Origin: CAYNZV01 sp965217095 | GTDB taxonomy: Bacteria; Latescibacterota; UBA2968; UBA8231 | DNA length: 64,000 nt | Direction of reading: 5' to 3' | Assembly: GCA_965217095.1 (NCBI GenBank) | Contig: OZ244235.1 | Coordinates: forward strand, 2,542,001-2,606,000 | Shown: positions 27,492-35,974 of the stretch, piece after piece | Layout: the number at the start of each line of letters is the position of its first letter | How positions within the stretch are numbered: the stretch's first letter is position 1 | Made by a program: the position numbers and the translations under genes | The notes under the pieces: model-generated | The model's database searches: none | Told to the model about the DNA's origin: nothing | Seen by the model: the letters and a program-made list of their open reading frames with translations, nothing else

Positions 27492-28871
27492 TTACTCCAA
27501 CGGTTCCAGATCCTGGAGCACCGTGGGGATCAGCTCCGCAACAGTTGGATGGATGTGGACCGCCCGCGAGACGACGGTGTAGGGAAGCTTCGCGTACATC
27601 GCTGTCAGCAAGGTGTGCACGACCTCGTCGCCACCAATCCCCAGTATCGCCGCACCGAGGATCTCCTTGGAGTCGGCGTCCACCAGGATCTTGATGAAAC
27701 CATCTGTCTCGCTGCGCTCACGGGCGCGACCAACGTTGGTCATCATGCGTTTACCGACCAGGACTCGTCGCCCGGATTCGCGCGCTTGCTGTTCCGTCAT
27801 GCCGACGCGACCGAGGGGCGGATCGACGAACAGACCGTAACAGAGAATGCGATCACTGACTCGCCGGGGGTCGTCGTCTAACAGGTTGGCAGCGACGATC
27901 TCGTAGTCGTTGTACGAGGTGTGGGTAAAAGCGCCCCTGCCGTTGCAGTCACCCATCGCCCAGATGCCCGGCACGTTGGTTCGCAGCTCATCATCGACCC
28001 GCACGTAACCCCTATCGTCGACCTCGACGCCGGCCTTCTCCAGACCAAGGTCTGCCGTGTTGGGGACGCGACCAACCGCCAACAGAACGTGAGAGCCGAC
28101 GACCTCTGGGGGACCCTCCTTGCACGAGACTCCCGCAGCGATTGCATTGTCCTGCTTTGCAAAGCTGATGCACTCCGCGTTGAGCCGAACGTCGACTCCC
28201 TCTCTCTCAAGCACCTTCCGGATCGCTTCGGAGACATCTTCGTCATCCGGCTTGATGAGCCGGTCTCCCCTGTCGACTACCGTAACCTGGCTGCCGAAAC
28301 GGCGGTACATCTGCGCAAACTCAAGGCCTATGTAGCTGCCGCCGATGATGACAAGATGCTCGGGAAGGAAATCGACCTCCATCATGCTCGAGTTGGTGAG
28401 GTAGTTAATCTCCTCCATCCCCGGCATCGGTGGAATCAATGCCTGCGTTCCGACGTTCAGAAAGATCCTGTCCGCTTCGAGCAGCTCCCCGTTGACCCGA
28501 ACAGTCGTGGCTCCTTCGAAGCGACCGTGACCTTTGTAAACCGTCACGTTGGGAGTGCCCTCAAGCCAATTCTCGATACCCTCAGTGGACGGGCGCACGA
28601 TCTCGTCTTTGCGGGCCCTTACCTGCTTCATGTCGACGCTGACCTGTCCGTCGAGCGCTACGCCGAACTCTGCCGCACGACGGGCCATGTGTGCCGCGCG
28701 GGCGCTGGCAACCAGCGCCTTGGTGGGTGTGCAGCCGACATTGACGCAGGTGCCTCCGAACCTCTCTCGCTCGAGCACCGCCGTCGTCATCCCTTCTTCC
28801 GCCAGTCGGTCCGCAAGAGAAGGTCCAGACTGGCCCGTGCCGATGACGATCGCGTCGTATCTCTCTGCCAT
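27492..28871 (-). CDS. Class-I pyridine-nucleotide disulfide oxidoreductase (RclA / mercuric-reductase-like)
   Basis: 459-residue FAD/NAD(P)H enzyme. An N-terminal FAD Rossmann motif (AIVIGTGQSGPSLADRL) is followed by the redox cysteine pair in FGGTCVNVGCTPTK, a second Rossmann fold (LVIIGGSYIGLEFAQ) and WAMGDCNGRGAFTHTS. The dimerisation domain holds the catalytic HIHPTVAELIPT. It lacks an N-terminal heavy-metal domain and C-terminal cysteine pair, so true mercuric reductase is unlikely. RclA-type roles in reactive chlorine or copper stress are the nearest described function. ATG 28871 is used; the TTG at 28886 is a possible alternative. It is monocistronic by appearance. Confidence 0.85.
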   Translation of the reverse strand: MAERYDAIVIGTGQSGPSLADRLAEEGMTTAVLERERFGGTCVNVGCTPTKALVASARAAHMARRAAEFGVALDGQVSVDMKQVRARKDEIVRPSTEGIENWLEGTPNVTVYKGHGRFEGATTVRVNGELLEADRIFLNVGTQALIPPMPGMEEINYLTNSSMMEVDFLPEHLVIIGGSYIGLEFAQMYRRFGSQVTVVDRGDRLIKPDDEDVSEAIRKVLEREGVDVRLNAECISFAKQDNAIAAGVSCKEGPPEVVGSHVLLAVGRVPNTADLGLEKAGVEVDDRGYVRVDDELRTNVPGIWAMGDCNGRGAFTHTSYNDYEIVAANLLDDDPRRVSDRILCYGLFVDPPLGRVGMTEQQARESGRRVLVGKRMMTNVGRARERSETDGFIKILVDADSKEILGAAILGIGGDEVVHTLLTAMYAKLPYTVVSRAVHIHPTVAELIPTVLQDLEPLE

Positions 28872-29127
28872 AACGGTATCTCCCAATTCTCAGGCTACAA
28901 TGCGAAGTTAGTTATCCGCTCGCATCGAGTGACGACCGTGACATCGATACGTAGCGAATCTTCTGGGTCCATGTTCACTATCGGATATATTGACGATTAT
29001 TGGTCTGCCACTTTTCTCCCCGCCTCCCGAGCTTGTGGATACGGGCGGAGGGCGAAGACCAAGATACAACATCAAAATGGAATAGCGACTTGGTTGTCGC
29101 GAATTTGGCTGAATAACGCCATGCCGA

Positions 29128-30261
29128 TTGATTAACGTGATCAGCCCTCAGACGGACGTCGTCGGAAGTTTGTTGCGTCCCACGTATCTCCTGCAAGCCC
29201 GCGAAAGGCTTGCCCGCGGCACAATATCCAGCAGCGACTTCAAAAAGATCGAGGACCGCGCGGTGGACGAGGCCGTTCTGCTGCAGGAGGAGGCGGGTCT
29301 GGCCGTAGTCACCGACGGCGAGATGCGTCGCCTGTCCTTTCAGAGCCAGCTGCCGGAAGCCGTTGACGGCTTCGGCAGCGTTGACCTGGACGCCTTTTTG
29401 TGGGGAGACTGGCGCGGTGGGGATGTGGACGACAAGAGCATCGCGCGGCCGCAGCGGCTCGGTGTGGTCGATCGCCTCAAGCGGCGACGCAGCCTGTGCG
29501 CCGAGGAGCTGACCTATCTCAGGAGTCGCACCGAGCGGATCGCCAAGGTCAGCCTGCCCAGCCCCAGCTTGTGGGCCAATTTCTGGTCGCCGGAGCTCTC
29601 CGGCCACGTCTACCCCACCCTCGATTCCTTCCTCGCGGATGTGACCGCCATTCTGCGAGACGAAGTCGACGAGCTGGTGCGCCTTGGCGCCACCTACATT
29701 CAACTGGACGCACCGCATTACCCGCTGCTGCTGAACGATCAGACCCGCGGCTTCTACGAGTCCCGCGGCTGGACGTTGGAGCGCTGGCTATCGGCCGGTA
29801 TCGAGCTCGACAACGCCGTGGTAGCGGGGTTCGCCGACCGGGGCGTGACCTTCGGTATGCACCTGTGCCGCGGGAACCAGGAGAGCCGCTGGCTCGTGTC
29901 CGGCGACTACGAGGGCATCGCCCGGCATATCTTTGGTGCCGTCGACGTGCAGCGGCTGTTGCTGGAGTACGACGACGACCGCTCGGGCGGCTTCGAATCG
30001 CTGCGCCACGTGCCCGACGACAGAACAGTCGTGCTGGGGCTGGTGACAACCAAGAGCGGCCGGCTCGAATCGAAGAACGATCTGATCGCCCGCATTCGCG
30101 AGGCTGGCCGTTTCTTTCCTCTCGAGCAGCTCGCACTCAGCCCCCAGTGCGGCTTCGCCAGCTCCGTAGTCGGCAACCGACTGACCGTCGCCGAACAGAC
30201 CGACAAGCTGCGCCTGGTGAGTCAGACCGCCGCCGCCGTATGGGCAGGTTTGAAGACCTGA
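29128..30261 (+). CDS. MetE-like methyltransferase (cobalamin-independent methionine synthase C-terminal domain)
   Basis: 377-residue protein with the MetE catalytic fold. SPQTDVVGSLLRPTYLLQAR opens the domain. Zn-ligand motifs are MHLCRGN (His and Cys), LLLEYDDDRSGGF (Glu) and ALSPQCGFAS (Cys). It lacks the N-terminal half of full-length MetE, as in many environmental single-domain relatives. These use diverse or unknown methyl donors and acceptors. The start is taken as TTG 29128, with GTG 29137 equally possible. It is convergent with the transporter at 30293. Bases 28872-29127 upstream hold no gene. A link to the neighbouring selenium genes is not shown by sequence. Confidence 0.85.
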   Translation: MINVISPQTDVVGSLLRPTYLLQARERLARGTISSSDFKKIEDRAVDEAVLLQEEAGLAVVTDGEMRRLSFQSQLPEAVDGFGSVDLDAFLWGDWRGGDVDDKSIARPQRLGVVDRLKRRRSLCAEELTYLRSRTERIAKVSLPSPSLWANFWSPELSGHVYPTLDSFLADVTAILRDEVDELVRLGATYIQLDAPHYPLLLNDQTRGFYESRGWTLERWLSAGIELDNAVVAGFADRGVTFGMHLCRGNQESRWLVSGDYEGIARHIFGAVDVQRLLLEYDDDRSGGFESLRHVPDDRTVVLGLVTTKSGRLESKNDLIARIREAGRFFPLEQLALSPQCGFASSVVGNRLTVAEQTDKLRLVSQTAAAVWAGLKT

Positions 30262-30292
30262 CGACGCCCGCTTGGCGTCCTGCGGTTACCCA

Positions 30293-31780
30293 TTAGAATA
30301 CGGCGCCCGCGGAAACCCTCAGACGCCTGCGAATCACCTGGGAAACCGTGTCGATTCCTATGTTGAGTACCGCTGTTACGAGGATCAGAAAGACCGCTTT
30401 GTCGGCCTTGTCGTCGGCGAGGGCGCTGTCGATGAAGAAGCCGAGTGTGTAGATACCGAGAATGCCCAGAATCGCCGATTCGCGCATCATCACTTCCCAT
30501 CTGTAGAACAGCAGGGCAAGAAACTGACCATATACCCGGGGCAGGATTTCGAAAAAGAGGCGGTTGGCTTTCTTCACCGACCCGTCTATGCTCAGCTGCA
30601 ACAGATTGGCTTTCTGGCCGACCAGATGGGAGAGAATGGCACCGTTGTGTAGCATGATGGCCAGGATGGCTGGCAGCATGGACGGCCCCCACAGCTGCAG
30701 GAAGGCGTATGCCAGGATATACTCGGGGGTGGTGCGCATGACGATGAGGAATAACTGGGAGAACCCGCGGAATCGCCGCCGCCGGACGAGGTGACGGCAA
30801 ACCGCTCCGAAGAACACGAGCGTGAACAGCCCGGTACCGACAAGCACGATCTGGGTCAGTACCACAGTGTTCCACATGCCAGGCAGCGCCTCGTGCCGCA
30901 CTATGTCCATGCCCCACTCCCATACTCCGACCAGCGACAGCGTGACATCACCACTGCCGTCGAGAAAACCCTCGCGACGCATGGGCCAGGGCAGGATCTC
31001 GTAGCCCAGAAAGCGCTTGATATTGACCCAGGAGACATTGATCCGTGTCGAGATCAGTGCAAAAGAAGCGGCCACGTAGACGAGCACGAGCTTCGGCTTG
31101 ACACAAAAGCGGAGCGAGGCAATGAGGAGATAGAAGACGTAGAGCAGAACCGCGGCTTCGGCGTAAAGTCCCTCTCTGAACGCGGTCTCGAGATGGAACC
31201 CCAGGGTCGGCAGACCGATGAAACCCAGGATGGCCGACGATCGCAAGGCGCACTCCAATCGATATGACGTGTACTGCTTGACGTCGCTGTAGATCACGGG
31301 CAAAACACCGTAGAAGAATCGGCTGAGGAGGCCGGTCTGCAGCGGCAACCCCTCGAGGGGTCTCTGATCGGCCTCCTGCAGGATCTCGGCGTAGACCTTC
31401 GCGAAAACGCCGGCGTAGGGAATTCCAATGGCCAGCACACCACACATCGGATTGAGACCTACCACTGGCAAGAAGAGAAAAGCCCAGAAGATCTCGTGAA
31501 TAGCGCGGATGAAATTGCAAAACAGGCGTACGGCCCTGAAGCGGAAGAAAAGCGCGAGGACACTGCCCAGGCTCACGCCCAGAGCAATGCCGCAGAAGGC
31601 AAAGGTCACCGTGTTGAGCAGCGCCTCGCGAGCCGTGTACAGGATGTGCACGTCCGGACTCAGGAAACCGGCGGCGATGCGGCGCATCTCGCTCCAGGGT
31701 TCGAGGGCCGGCACCTCGATGTCCGCGATCACGAGACACGCAAGTGCGATAGCTAGGAACGACAGACTCACTCGGAGCAT
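30293..31780 (-). CDS. Double-domain PhnE-type ABC permease (oxyanion transporter, likely selenium)
   Basis: 495-residue inner-membrane permease containing two PhnE-like halves (about 1-240 and 270-495) in one chain. Each half has an EAA-like loop (PLQTGLLSRFFYGVLP… and SVKKANRLFFEILPRVY). It is the third gene of a solute-binding protein/ATPase/permease run (32486, 31818, 30293). PhnE is normally a homodimer, so the fusion builds the dimer into one polypeptide. ATG 31780 is chosen because it begins the first hydrophobic segment 37 bases after the ATPase stop; upstream ORF extension adds no conserved sequence. With senA/senB across the divergent promoter region, the transported ion is most likely a selenium oxyanion; phosphonate or phosphite remains possible. 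Confidence 0.8.
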   Translation of the reverse strand: MLRVSLSFLAIALACLVIADIEVPALEPWSEMRRIAAGFLSPDVHILYTAREALLNTVTFAFCGIALGVSLGSVLALFFRFRAVRLFCNFIRAIHEIFWAFLFLPVVGLNPMCGVLAIGIPYAGVFAKVYAEILQEADQRPLEGLPLQTGLLSRFFYGVLPVIYSDVKQYTSYRLECALRSSAILGFIGLPTLGFHLETAFREGLYAEAAVLLYVFYLLIASLRFCVKPKLVLVYVAASFALISTRINVSWVNIKRFLGYEILPWPMRREGFLDGSGDVTLSLVGVWEWGMDIVRHEALPGMWNTVVLTQIVLVGTGLFTLVFFGAVCRHLVRRRRFRGFSQLFLIVMRTTPEYILAYAFLQLWGPSMLPAILAIMLHNGAILSHLVGQKANLLQLSIDGSVKKANRLFFEILPRVYGQFLALLFYRWEVMMRESAILGILGIYTLGFFIDSALADDKADKAVFLILVTAVLNIGIDTVSQVIRRRLRVSAGAVF

Positions 31781-31817
31781 GTTTAGGTTGGTTACGTCGC
31801 GGACGTCCGGGAGGCGC

Positions 31818-32471
31818 TTAGTCTCGGCGGTAGAGCTCGGCCAGCCTATCCTCGTCCACTTCCTCTGAAGGTAGATCCAGCACCACACTGCCCTGGCGAA
31901 GGCCGATTATCCGGGGAAATGTAGCCAGCGCCAGCTGCACGTCGTGCATGGCAAGTACGACGGTGTCGGCGCTCTCCTTGATGACACCGAGCAACCCGCC
32001 CGCCTGGTGGGGATCGATGGCCGAGACTGGCTCGTCGCCCAGAATGATTTTGCTTCGGCGATAGATGGCCCGCCCCACCGCGACGCGCTGCTGCTGGCCT
32101 CCCGACAGCATGCCCACTCGGGCGAACATCTTGTCCTCCATGTCGATGGCTTGAAAGACAGGTGTAATGCGCGCCAGGTCGCCCTTCTGGGGTCTGATTA
32201 GATTCAGCAGATTCTGCGCCACCGAATTCTGGTCGAGACGTCCGGCGTAAACGTTGTGAAACGCCGACAGCTGCGTTACCAGGGCGTAGTCCTGATGGAT
32301 GAAGGCGGACTGGCTCGGTCTCAGCGCATAGAGCTTCTTCAGAAGAGTCGATTTGCCGGCGCCGCTGGCGCCGATGATAACCACCTTCTCGCCTTCGCGG
32401 ATGCGCAGGGAGATGTCTTCCAGTACCGGGCTATCTCCGTAGCCGACGCTGACATTCTCGAGGTCGTACAT
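31818..32471 (-). CDS. PhnC-type ABC transporter ATPase (likely selenium oxyanion uptake)
   Basis: 217-residue ATPase of the PhnC branch. Walker A is GASGAGKST, the Q-loop region AFIHQDYALVTQLSAFHNV, the signature LSGGQQQRVAVGRAIYR, Walker B IILGDEPVSAIDPHQAG, and the H-loop VVLAMHDVQLAL. All catalytic residues are present. It is encoded between the binding protein (14-bp gap upstream) and the permease (37-bp gap downstream), so the three genes form one operon. Length is slightly shorter than typical PhnC (about 250). Confidence 0.85.
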   Translation of the reverse strand: MYDLENVSVGYGDSPVLEDISLRIREGEKVVIIGASGAGKSTLLKKLYALRPSQSAFIHQDYALVTQLSAFHNVYAGRLDQNSVAQNLLNLIRPQKGDLARITPVFQAIDMEDKMFARVGMLSGGQQQRVAVGRAIYRRSKIILGDEPVSAIDPHQAGGLLGVIKESADTVVLAMHDVQLALATFPRIIGLRQGSVVLDLPSEEVDEDRLAELYRRD

Positions 32472-32485
32472 CCACCCACCGTTCG

Positions 32486-33355
32486 TTATTTGTCGAAAAC
32501 GCCTATGGCCGTACCGATCTCGAGTATGGGGCCGTACATCGAGTTGTCGGCGGCAATGAAACTGGTTCGCGGAAAGGAATCGAGCAGCTCGCGTTCCCTC
32601 ATTCCTATAAGTGCCTGGCGTACTGTGTCCGTGAACCCGATGCCGTATCTGTCTTCGACGTCACCCCTGATGCTCCAGTTGTAGTCGGGATAAGGAGGCG
32701 TGCGCCAGATGACCTTGACCCTGGTGGTGTCCACACTGCCCGCTTTCACTTCATTCTCCCAGACTTTGTAGTTCAAGGCACCCAATTCGTAACTGCCGGA
32801 CTGCACGAGAGCCAAGGTTTTCGAGTGGTCGCCGCTGAAGCCGACGCGCTTGAACACCTGATCGGGAGCCTTATCGAAATGCTTACGAATATAATACTCG
32901 GGCATCAACCGGCCCGACGTCGAGCCCTTGGAGCCAAATGTAAAGGTGTGTCCCGCGATGGCCGCCGGAAACGACTCAGAGGCGCTCAACCCCGTCGCAG
33001 CGTTGGCAATGAAGTAGGTAACGAACTGCTGGTCTTCCTCCCCCTGTGCGATGGCCACGGAACCAGGCACCGAACGACGGGCTTTGACGCCGGCGAGGCC
33101 GCCGAACCAGGCCAACTGGACGTCGTTGTTCTTGAAAGCCGCGACGGCCGCAGCATACGACTTTACCGGAACGTACTCCATCGCGACGCCCGTCTTCTCA
33201 GACAAATACACGGCCACCTTGTCGAAACGCTCCTTGAGGCGCGCCGTGTTCTCATCGGGTATCGCCGTGAAGCGAAACCTCTCCTGCGCGATCAGCGGGG
33301 GTGCGACGAGCAGCACTAAGCAAACGAGCAAATATCGACTGGACGGCGTTTTCAC
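32486..33355 (-). CDS. PhnD-family periplasmic binding protein, putative selenate/selenite-binding
   Basis: 289-residue protein with a signal peptide (about 1-23, ending LIAQ). The PhnD-like fold follows: FTAIPDENTARLKERFDKVA, YVPVKSYAAAVAAFKNNDVQ, LAWFGGLAGVKARRS, and GSKGSTSGRLMPEYYIRKHF. The family includes binding proteins for phosphonate, phosphite and a branch annotated as putative selenate binding (TIGR04553), which co-occurs with selenium metabolism. The adjacent selenoneine genes favour that last branch; I cannot confirm ligand residues by eye. It is the first gene of the ABC operon, divergent from senA across about 150 bp. Confidence 0.8.
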   Translation of the reverse strand: MKTPSSRYLLVCLVLLVAPPLIAQERFRFTAIPDENTARLKERFDKVAVYLSEKTGVAMEYVPVKSYAAAVAAFKNNDVQLAWFGGLAGVKARRSVPGSVAIAQGEEDQQFVTYFIANAATGLSASESFPAAIAGHTFTFGSKGSTSGRLMPEYYIRKHFDKAPDQVFKRVGFSGDHSKTLALVQSGSYELGALNYKVWENEVKAGSVDTTRVKVIWRTPPYPDYNWSIRGDVEDRYGIGFTDTVRQALIGMRERELLDSFPRTSFIAADNSMYGPILEIGTAIGVFDK

Positions 33356-33430
33356 GAATGATTTCTCCTGGAAGATGATCGCGGAAACTAACCGCGTGTC
33401 GCAGCCACCGCAAGACAGGTGGTGTGGCGC

Positions 33431-33459
33431 TTGATCGCGCCGTGGGCTCGCGTTATACT
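33431..33459 (+). promoter_or_regulatory. Sigma70-like promoter candidate for senA
   Basis: TTGATC at 33431-33436 and TATACT at 33454-33459 are separated by 17 bp. They match the -35 consensus at 4 of 6 positions and the -10 at 5 of 6. The expected start site is about 33466, giving a leader of roughly 40 nt before the TTG start at 33508. It sits in the divergent region shared with the transporter operon. Pattern match only. Confidence 0.5.
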
Positions 33460-33507
33460 GGCGTTTTGCACTCTCGGTTCATAACCCTATAACGCACGGA
33501 ACAACCC

Positions 33508-34818
33508 TTGGATATCACGGCAGTCGCTTCCGTACAGCAGTTACGCGAATGGGTCCAGGACGCACGCCAACGCACCTTCGAGCTCGTCGGCGATCTAACC
33601 GACGAACAGCTCATGGGTCCGCAACTTTCCGTCGTCAACCCTGGCTTGTGGGAGATGGGGCACCACGCCTGGTTCCAATCGGTTTGGACGTTGCGGCATG
33701 CCGGTGGACAGCCGCCGGTGCTAGAGGACGAGGACGCCCTATACGACTCGATGGCTGTTGCCCACGACAACCGTTGGGATCTTCCCCTGCCGAACCGCGA
33801 GGAGACCCTGGCCTACATGCGTGAGGTGCAGAGGCTCGTGCTAGCCCTTCTCGACGACGAGCCTTCAGACGAGCTGCTTTATCACGCTCTGTACAGCACG
33901 TTGCACGAGGACATGCATACAGAGGCGATTACCTATACGCGGCAGACACACGGCTACCCGGAACCCCGTCTGACCATCGCCCCGGCAGACGACCTGGATA
34001 CCGCCGACGGCGGTACCCTCACCGGCGACGCTGAGGTGCCGGGCGGCACCTTTATGCTCGGCTCGACAGCGGATGAGCCCTTCGTGTTCGACAATGAGAA
34101 ATGGGCACATCGGGTCGAGCTGCAGCCCTTCCGCATCGCCCGCGTCGCTGTGACTCAAGGCGAGTACGCCACCTTCATCGACGACGGAGGTTATGCCAAG
34201 CAGCAGCTCTGGAGTGACGCGGGTTGGAAATGGCGCTGTGAAGCAGGCGCAGATAGCCACGTGTATTTTAGCAAGGATTCTAGCGGCGCCTGGCAGCGGC
34301 GCCACTTCGATCAATGGGTCGAGCTCGAGCCTCACCGGGCCGTGATCCACGTGAACCAGTTCGAAGCCGAGGTCTATTGCAACTGGGCGAACAGACGGCT
34401 GCCCACCGAGGCGGAGTGGGAGGCGGCGGCGGTGGCCGATGTCTCCGGGGGGACGCTGGGCGAACGCGTCGGGACGTTTCCGTGGGGTGACGGCAAACCC
34501 GGCCGCGACAAGGCAAACCTCGACTGGCAGAGCATGGGAACCATCGATGTTGGTGCGCTGCCGGACGGCGATAGTCCGTGCGGCTGCCGTCAGATGATTG
34601 GCAATGTGTGGGAGTGGACAGACACCGACTTCAAACCTTTTCCCGGCTTCGTCCCTGACCCCTATGCGGCGTATTCGGAACCTTGGTTCCACACCCGCAA
34701 GGTTATGCGCGGCGGCGGCTGGACGACGCGCTCGCGCCTGATCCGCACCAATTACCGCAACTTCCAGACCCCAGACCGCCGCGACGTGCTCACGGGTTTT
34801 CGAACCTGCGCCCTTTAG
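33508..34818 (+). CDS. senA: Selenoneine synthase SenA (EgtB-like)
   Basis: 436-residue iron-dependent enzyme that in known pathways joins a selenosugar to N-alpha-trimethylhistidine to make the Se-C bond of selenoneine. The N-terminal DinB-like domain carries the likely iron ligands: H53 in MGHHAWFQ, and H133/H137 in LHEDMHTEA, spaced as in EgtB. The C-terminal FGE-sulfatase domain follows (GTFMLGSTADEPFVFDNEKW, NRRLPTEAEWEAAA, GNVWEWTDTDF, VMRGGGWTTRSRLIRTNYRN). Identity as SenA rather than EgtB rests on the partner senB directly downstream (64-bp gap). The TTG at 33508 is the start. Confidence 0.85.
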   Translation: MDITAVASVQQLREWVQDARQRTFELVGDLTDEQLMGPQLSVVNPGLWEMGHHAWFQSVWTLRHAGGQPPVLEDEDALYDSMAVAHDNRWDLPLPNREETLAYMREVQRLVLALLDDEPSDELLYHALYSTLHEDMHTEAITYTRQTHGYPEPRLTIAPADDLDTADGGTLTGDAEVPGGTFMLGSTADEPFVFDNEKWAHRVELQPFRIARVAVTQGEYATFIDDGGYAKQQLWSDAGWKWRCEAGADSHVYFSKDSSGAWQRRHFDQWVELEPHRAVIHVNQFEAEVYCNWANRRLPTEAEWEAAAVADVSGGTLGERVGTFPWGDGKPGRDKANLDWQSMGTIDVGALPDGDSPCGCRQMIGNVWEWTDTDFKPFPGFVPDPYAAYSEPWFHTRKVMRGGGWTTRSRLIRTNYRNFQTPDRRDVLTGFRTCAL

Positions 34819-34882
34819 GCCGCCGGTCGCGGCCATTCTCACTCGCCGGTCTGAACGCCGACGCCATCGAAAGCCAGCCGCA

Positions 34883-35848
34883 GTGAGGATTCTCATCGTC
34901 ACACCCGCGCCACCGCGCTCGCGCAAGGGGAACCGCGTCACCGCTCTAAACTGGTCGAGAATTCTCCGCGATCTAGGGCACCGGGTGAACGTGGTCGAAT
35001 CGTTCGGTCGCCAGCGCTGCGATCTGATGATCGCCCTGCACGCCCTGCGCAGTTACCCGTCCATTGAGCGCTTCAGTCGGGTGAGGCCGCAGCTGCCGCT
35101 GGTGCTCGCCTTGACGGGCACCGACCTGTACAGCGACATCCACTCGTCCGCTCAGGCGCGTCAGTCCCTCGACCTGGCAAACAAGCTCATCGTCCTGCAG
35201 CCGCGAGGCATCGAAGAGCTGCCGCTCCACGTGCGCCACAAGACACGTGTGATCTATCAGTCCACCAGCGCGCCGCCGGGCCGGTTCAGACCGAGACGGG
35301 ACACTTTCGAAATCTGTGTCGTCGGTCACATGCGACCTGTCAAAGACCCCTTTCGCACCGCCGAGGCTGCACGACTGTTGCCTGACAATTCGCGCCTGCA
35401 GATTCTGCACATTGGGGGCGCGCTGAGCACCGACATGGAGCAGCGCGCCGTTTTCGAGACTACTACGAACCCGCGCTACCGCTGGCTGGGTGAGTTGTCG
35501 CGAGGCCAGGCGGTCCGCGCCATGGCCAGATGCCGACTGCTGGTGCTGACATCGGAGATGGAGGGCGGCGCCAACGTGGTCTGCGAGGCGCTGGTCTGCG
35601 GCATCCCGGTCGTGTCGTCTCACATCGCCGGCTCCATAGGATTGTTGGGAGAGGACTACCCAGGTTATTTCCCGGTCGGCGACACCAAGGCGCTGGCGGC
35701 GCTACTGCGCCGGTGCGAAACCGACACCGGCTTTTACAATAATCTGAGGGAACGCTGCATCGCATTGGCGGGCGTCCTGGACCCGGCAGACGAACGCCGC
35801 CGCTGGGCGTCGCTGTTGCAGGAGCTGTCCGTCGACAGAGTTGTTTGA
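34883..35848 (+). CDS. senB: Selenosugar synthase SenB
   Basis: 321-residue glycosyltransferase-like protein of the family once called TIGR04348. It starts at GTG 34883 with MRILIVTPAPPRSRKGNRVT and continues LALTGTDLYSDIH, CVVGHMRPVKDPFRTAEAA and TSEMEGGANVVCEALVCGIP, all typical of a GT-B fold with a retained nucleotide-sugar site. In described selenoneine pathways SenB uses selenophosphate and a UDP-N-acetylhexosamine to form a selenosugar for SenA. It follows senA by 64 bases, the normal order. The third gene of the textbook cluster, senC (selenophosphate synthetase), is not downstream; a gamma-glutamyltransferase gene follows instead. Confidence 0.87.
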   Translation: MRILIVTPAPPRSRKGNRVTALNWSRILRDLGHRVNVVESFGRQRCDLMIALHALRSYPSIERFSRVRPQLPLVLALTGTDLYSDIHSSAQARQSLDLANKLIVLQPRGIEELPLHVRHKTRVIYQSTSAPPGRFRPRRDTFEICVVGHMRPVKDPFRTAEAARLLPDNSRLQILHIGGALSTDMEQRAVFETTTNPRYRWLGELSRGQAVRAMARCRLLVLTSEMEGGANVVCEALVCGIPVVSSHIAGSIGLLGEDYPGYFPVGDTKALAALLRRCETDTGFYNNLRERCIALAGVLDPADERRRWASLLQELSVDRVV

Positions 35849-35974
35849 CGCCGCGCCAAACCCATTAAATATCAGCGTGCGCCAACGCGCTCGTGAACCG
35901 AGACAATGGCGTTGCTGCCGCAGATTTGTCAGCTTAGCACTCCGGATTCGAACCGCACAAATGGGAGAATGCCA

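Noticed and set aside
27492..28871. Mercuric reductase
   Set aside because: The redox CVNVGC pair is present but the N-terminal metal-binding domain and C-terminal cysteine pair are absent. An RclA-type oxidoreductase fits better.
28978..29718. 246-codon minus-strand open frame
   Set aside because: Overlaps the MetE-like gene in antisense. The MetE motifs are on the plus strand.
30293..33355. Phosphonate transporter phnCDE
   Set aside because: No C-P lyase or phosphonatase gene is near, and the divergent senA-senB genes favour a selenium oxyanion. Kept as the alternative for the substrate.
33508..34818. Ergothioneine synthase EgtB
   Set aside because: No egtD, egtC or egtE neighbour is present, while the immediate neighbour is a TIGR04348/SenB protein, the SenA partner.
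33865..34941. 358-codon minus-strand open frame
   Set aside because: Antisense to senA, which carries full domain motifs.
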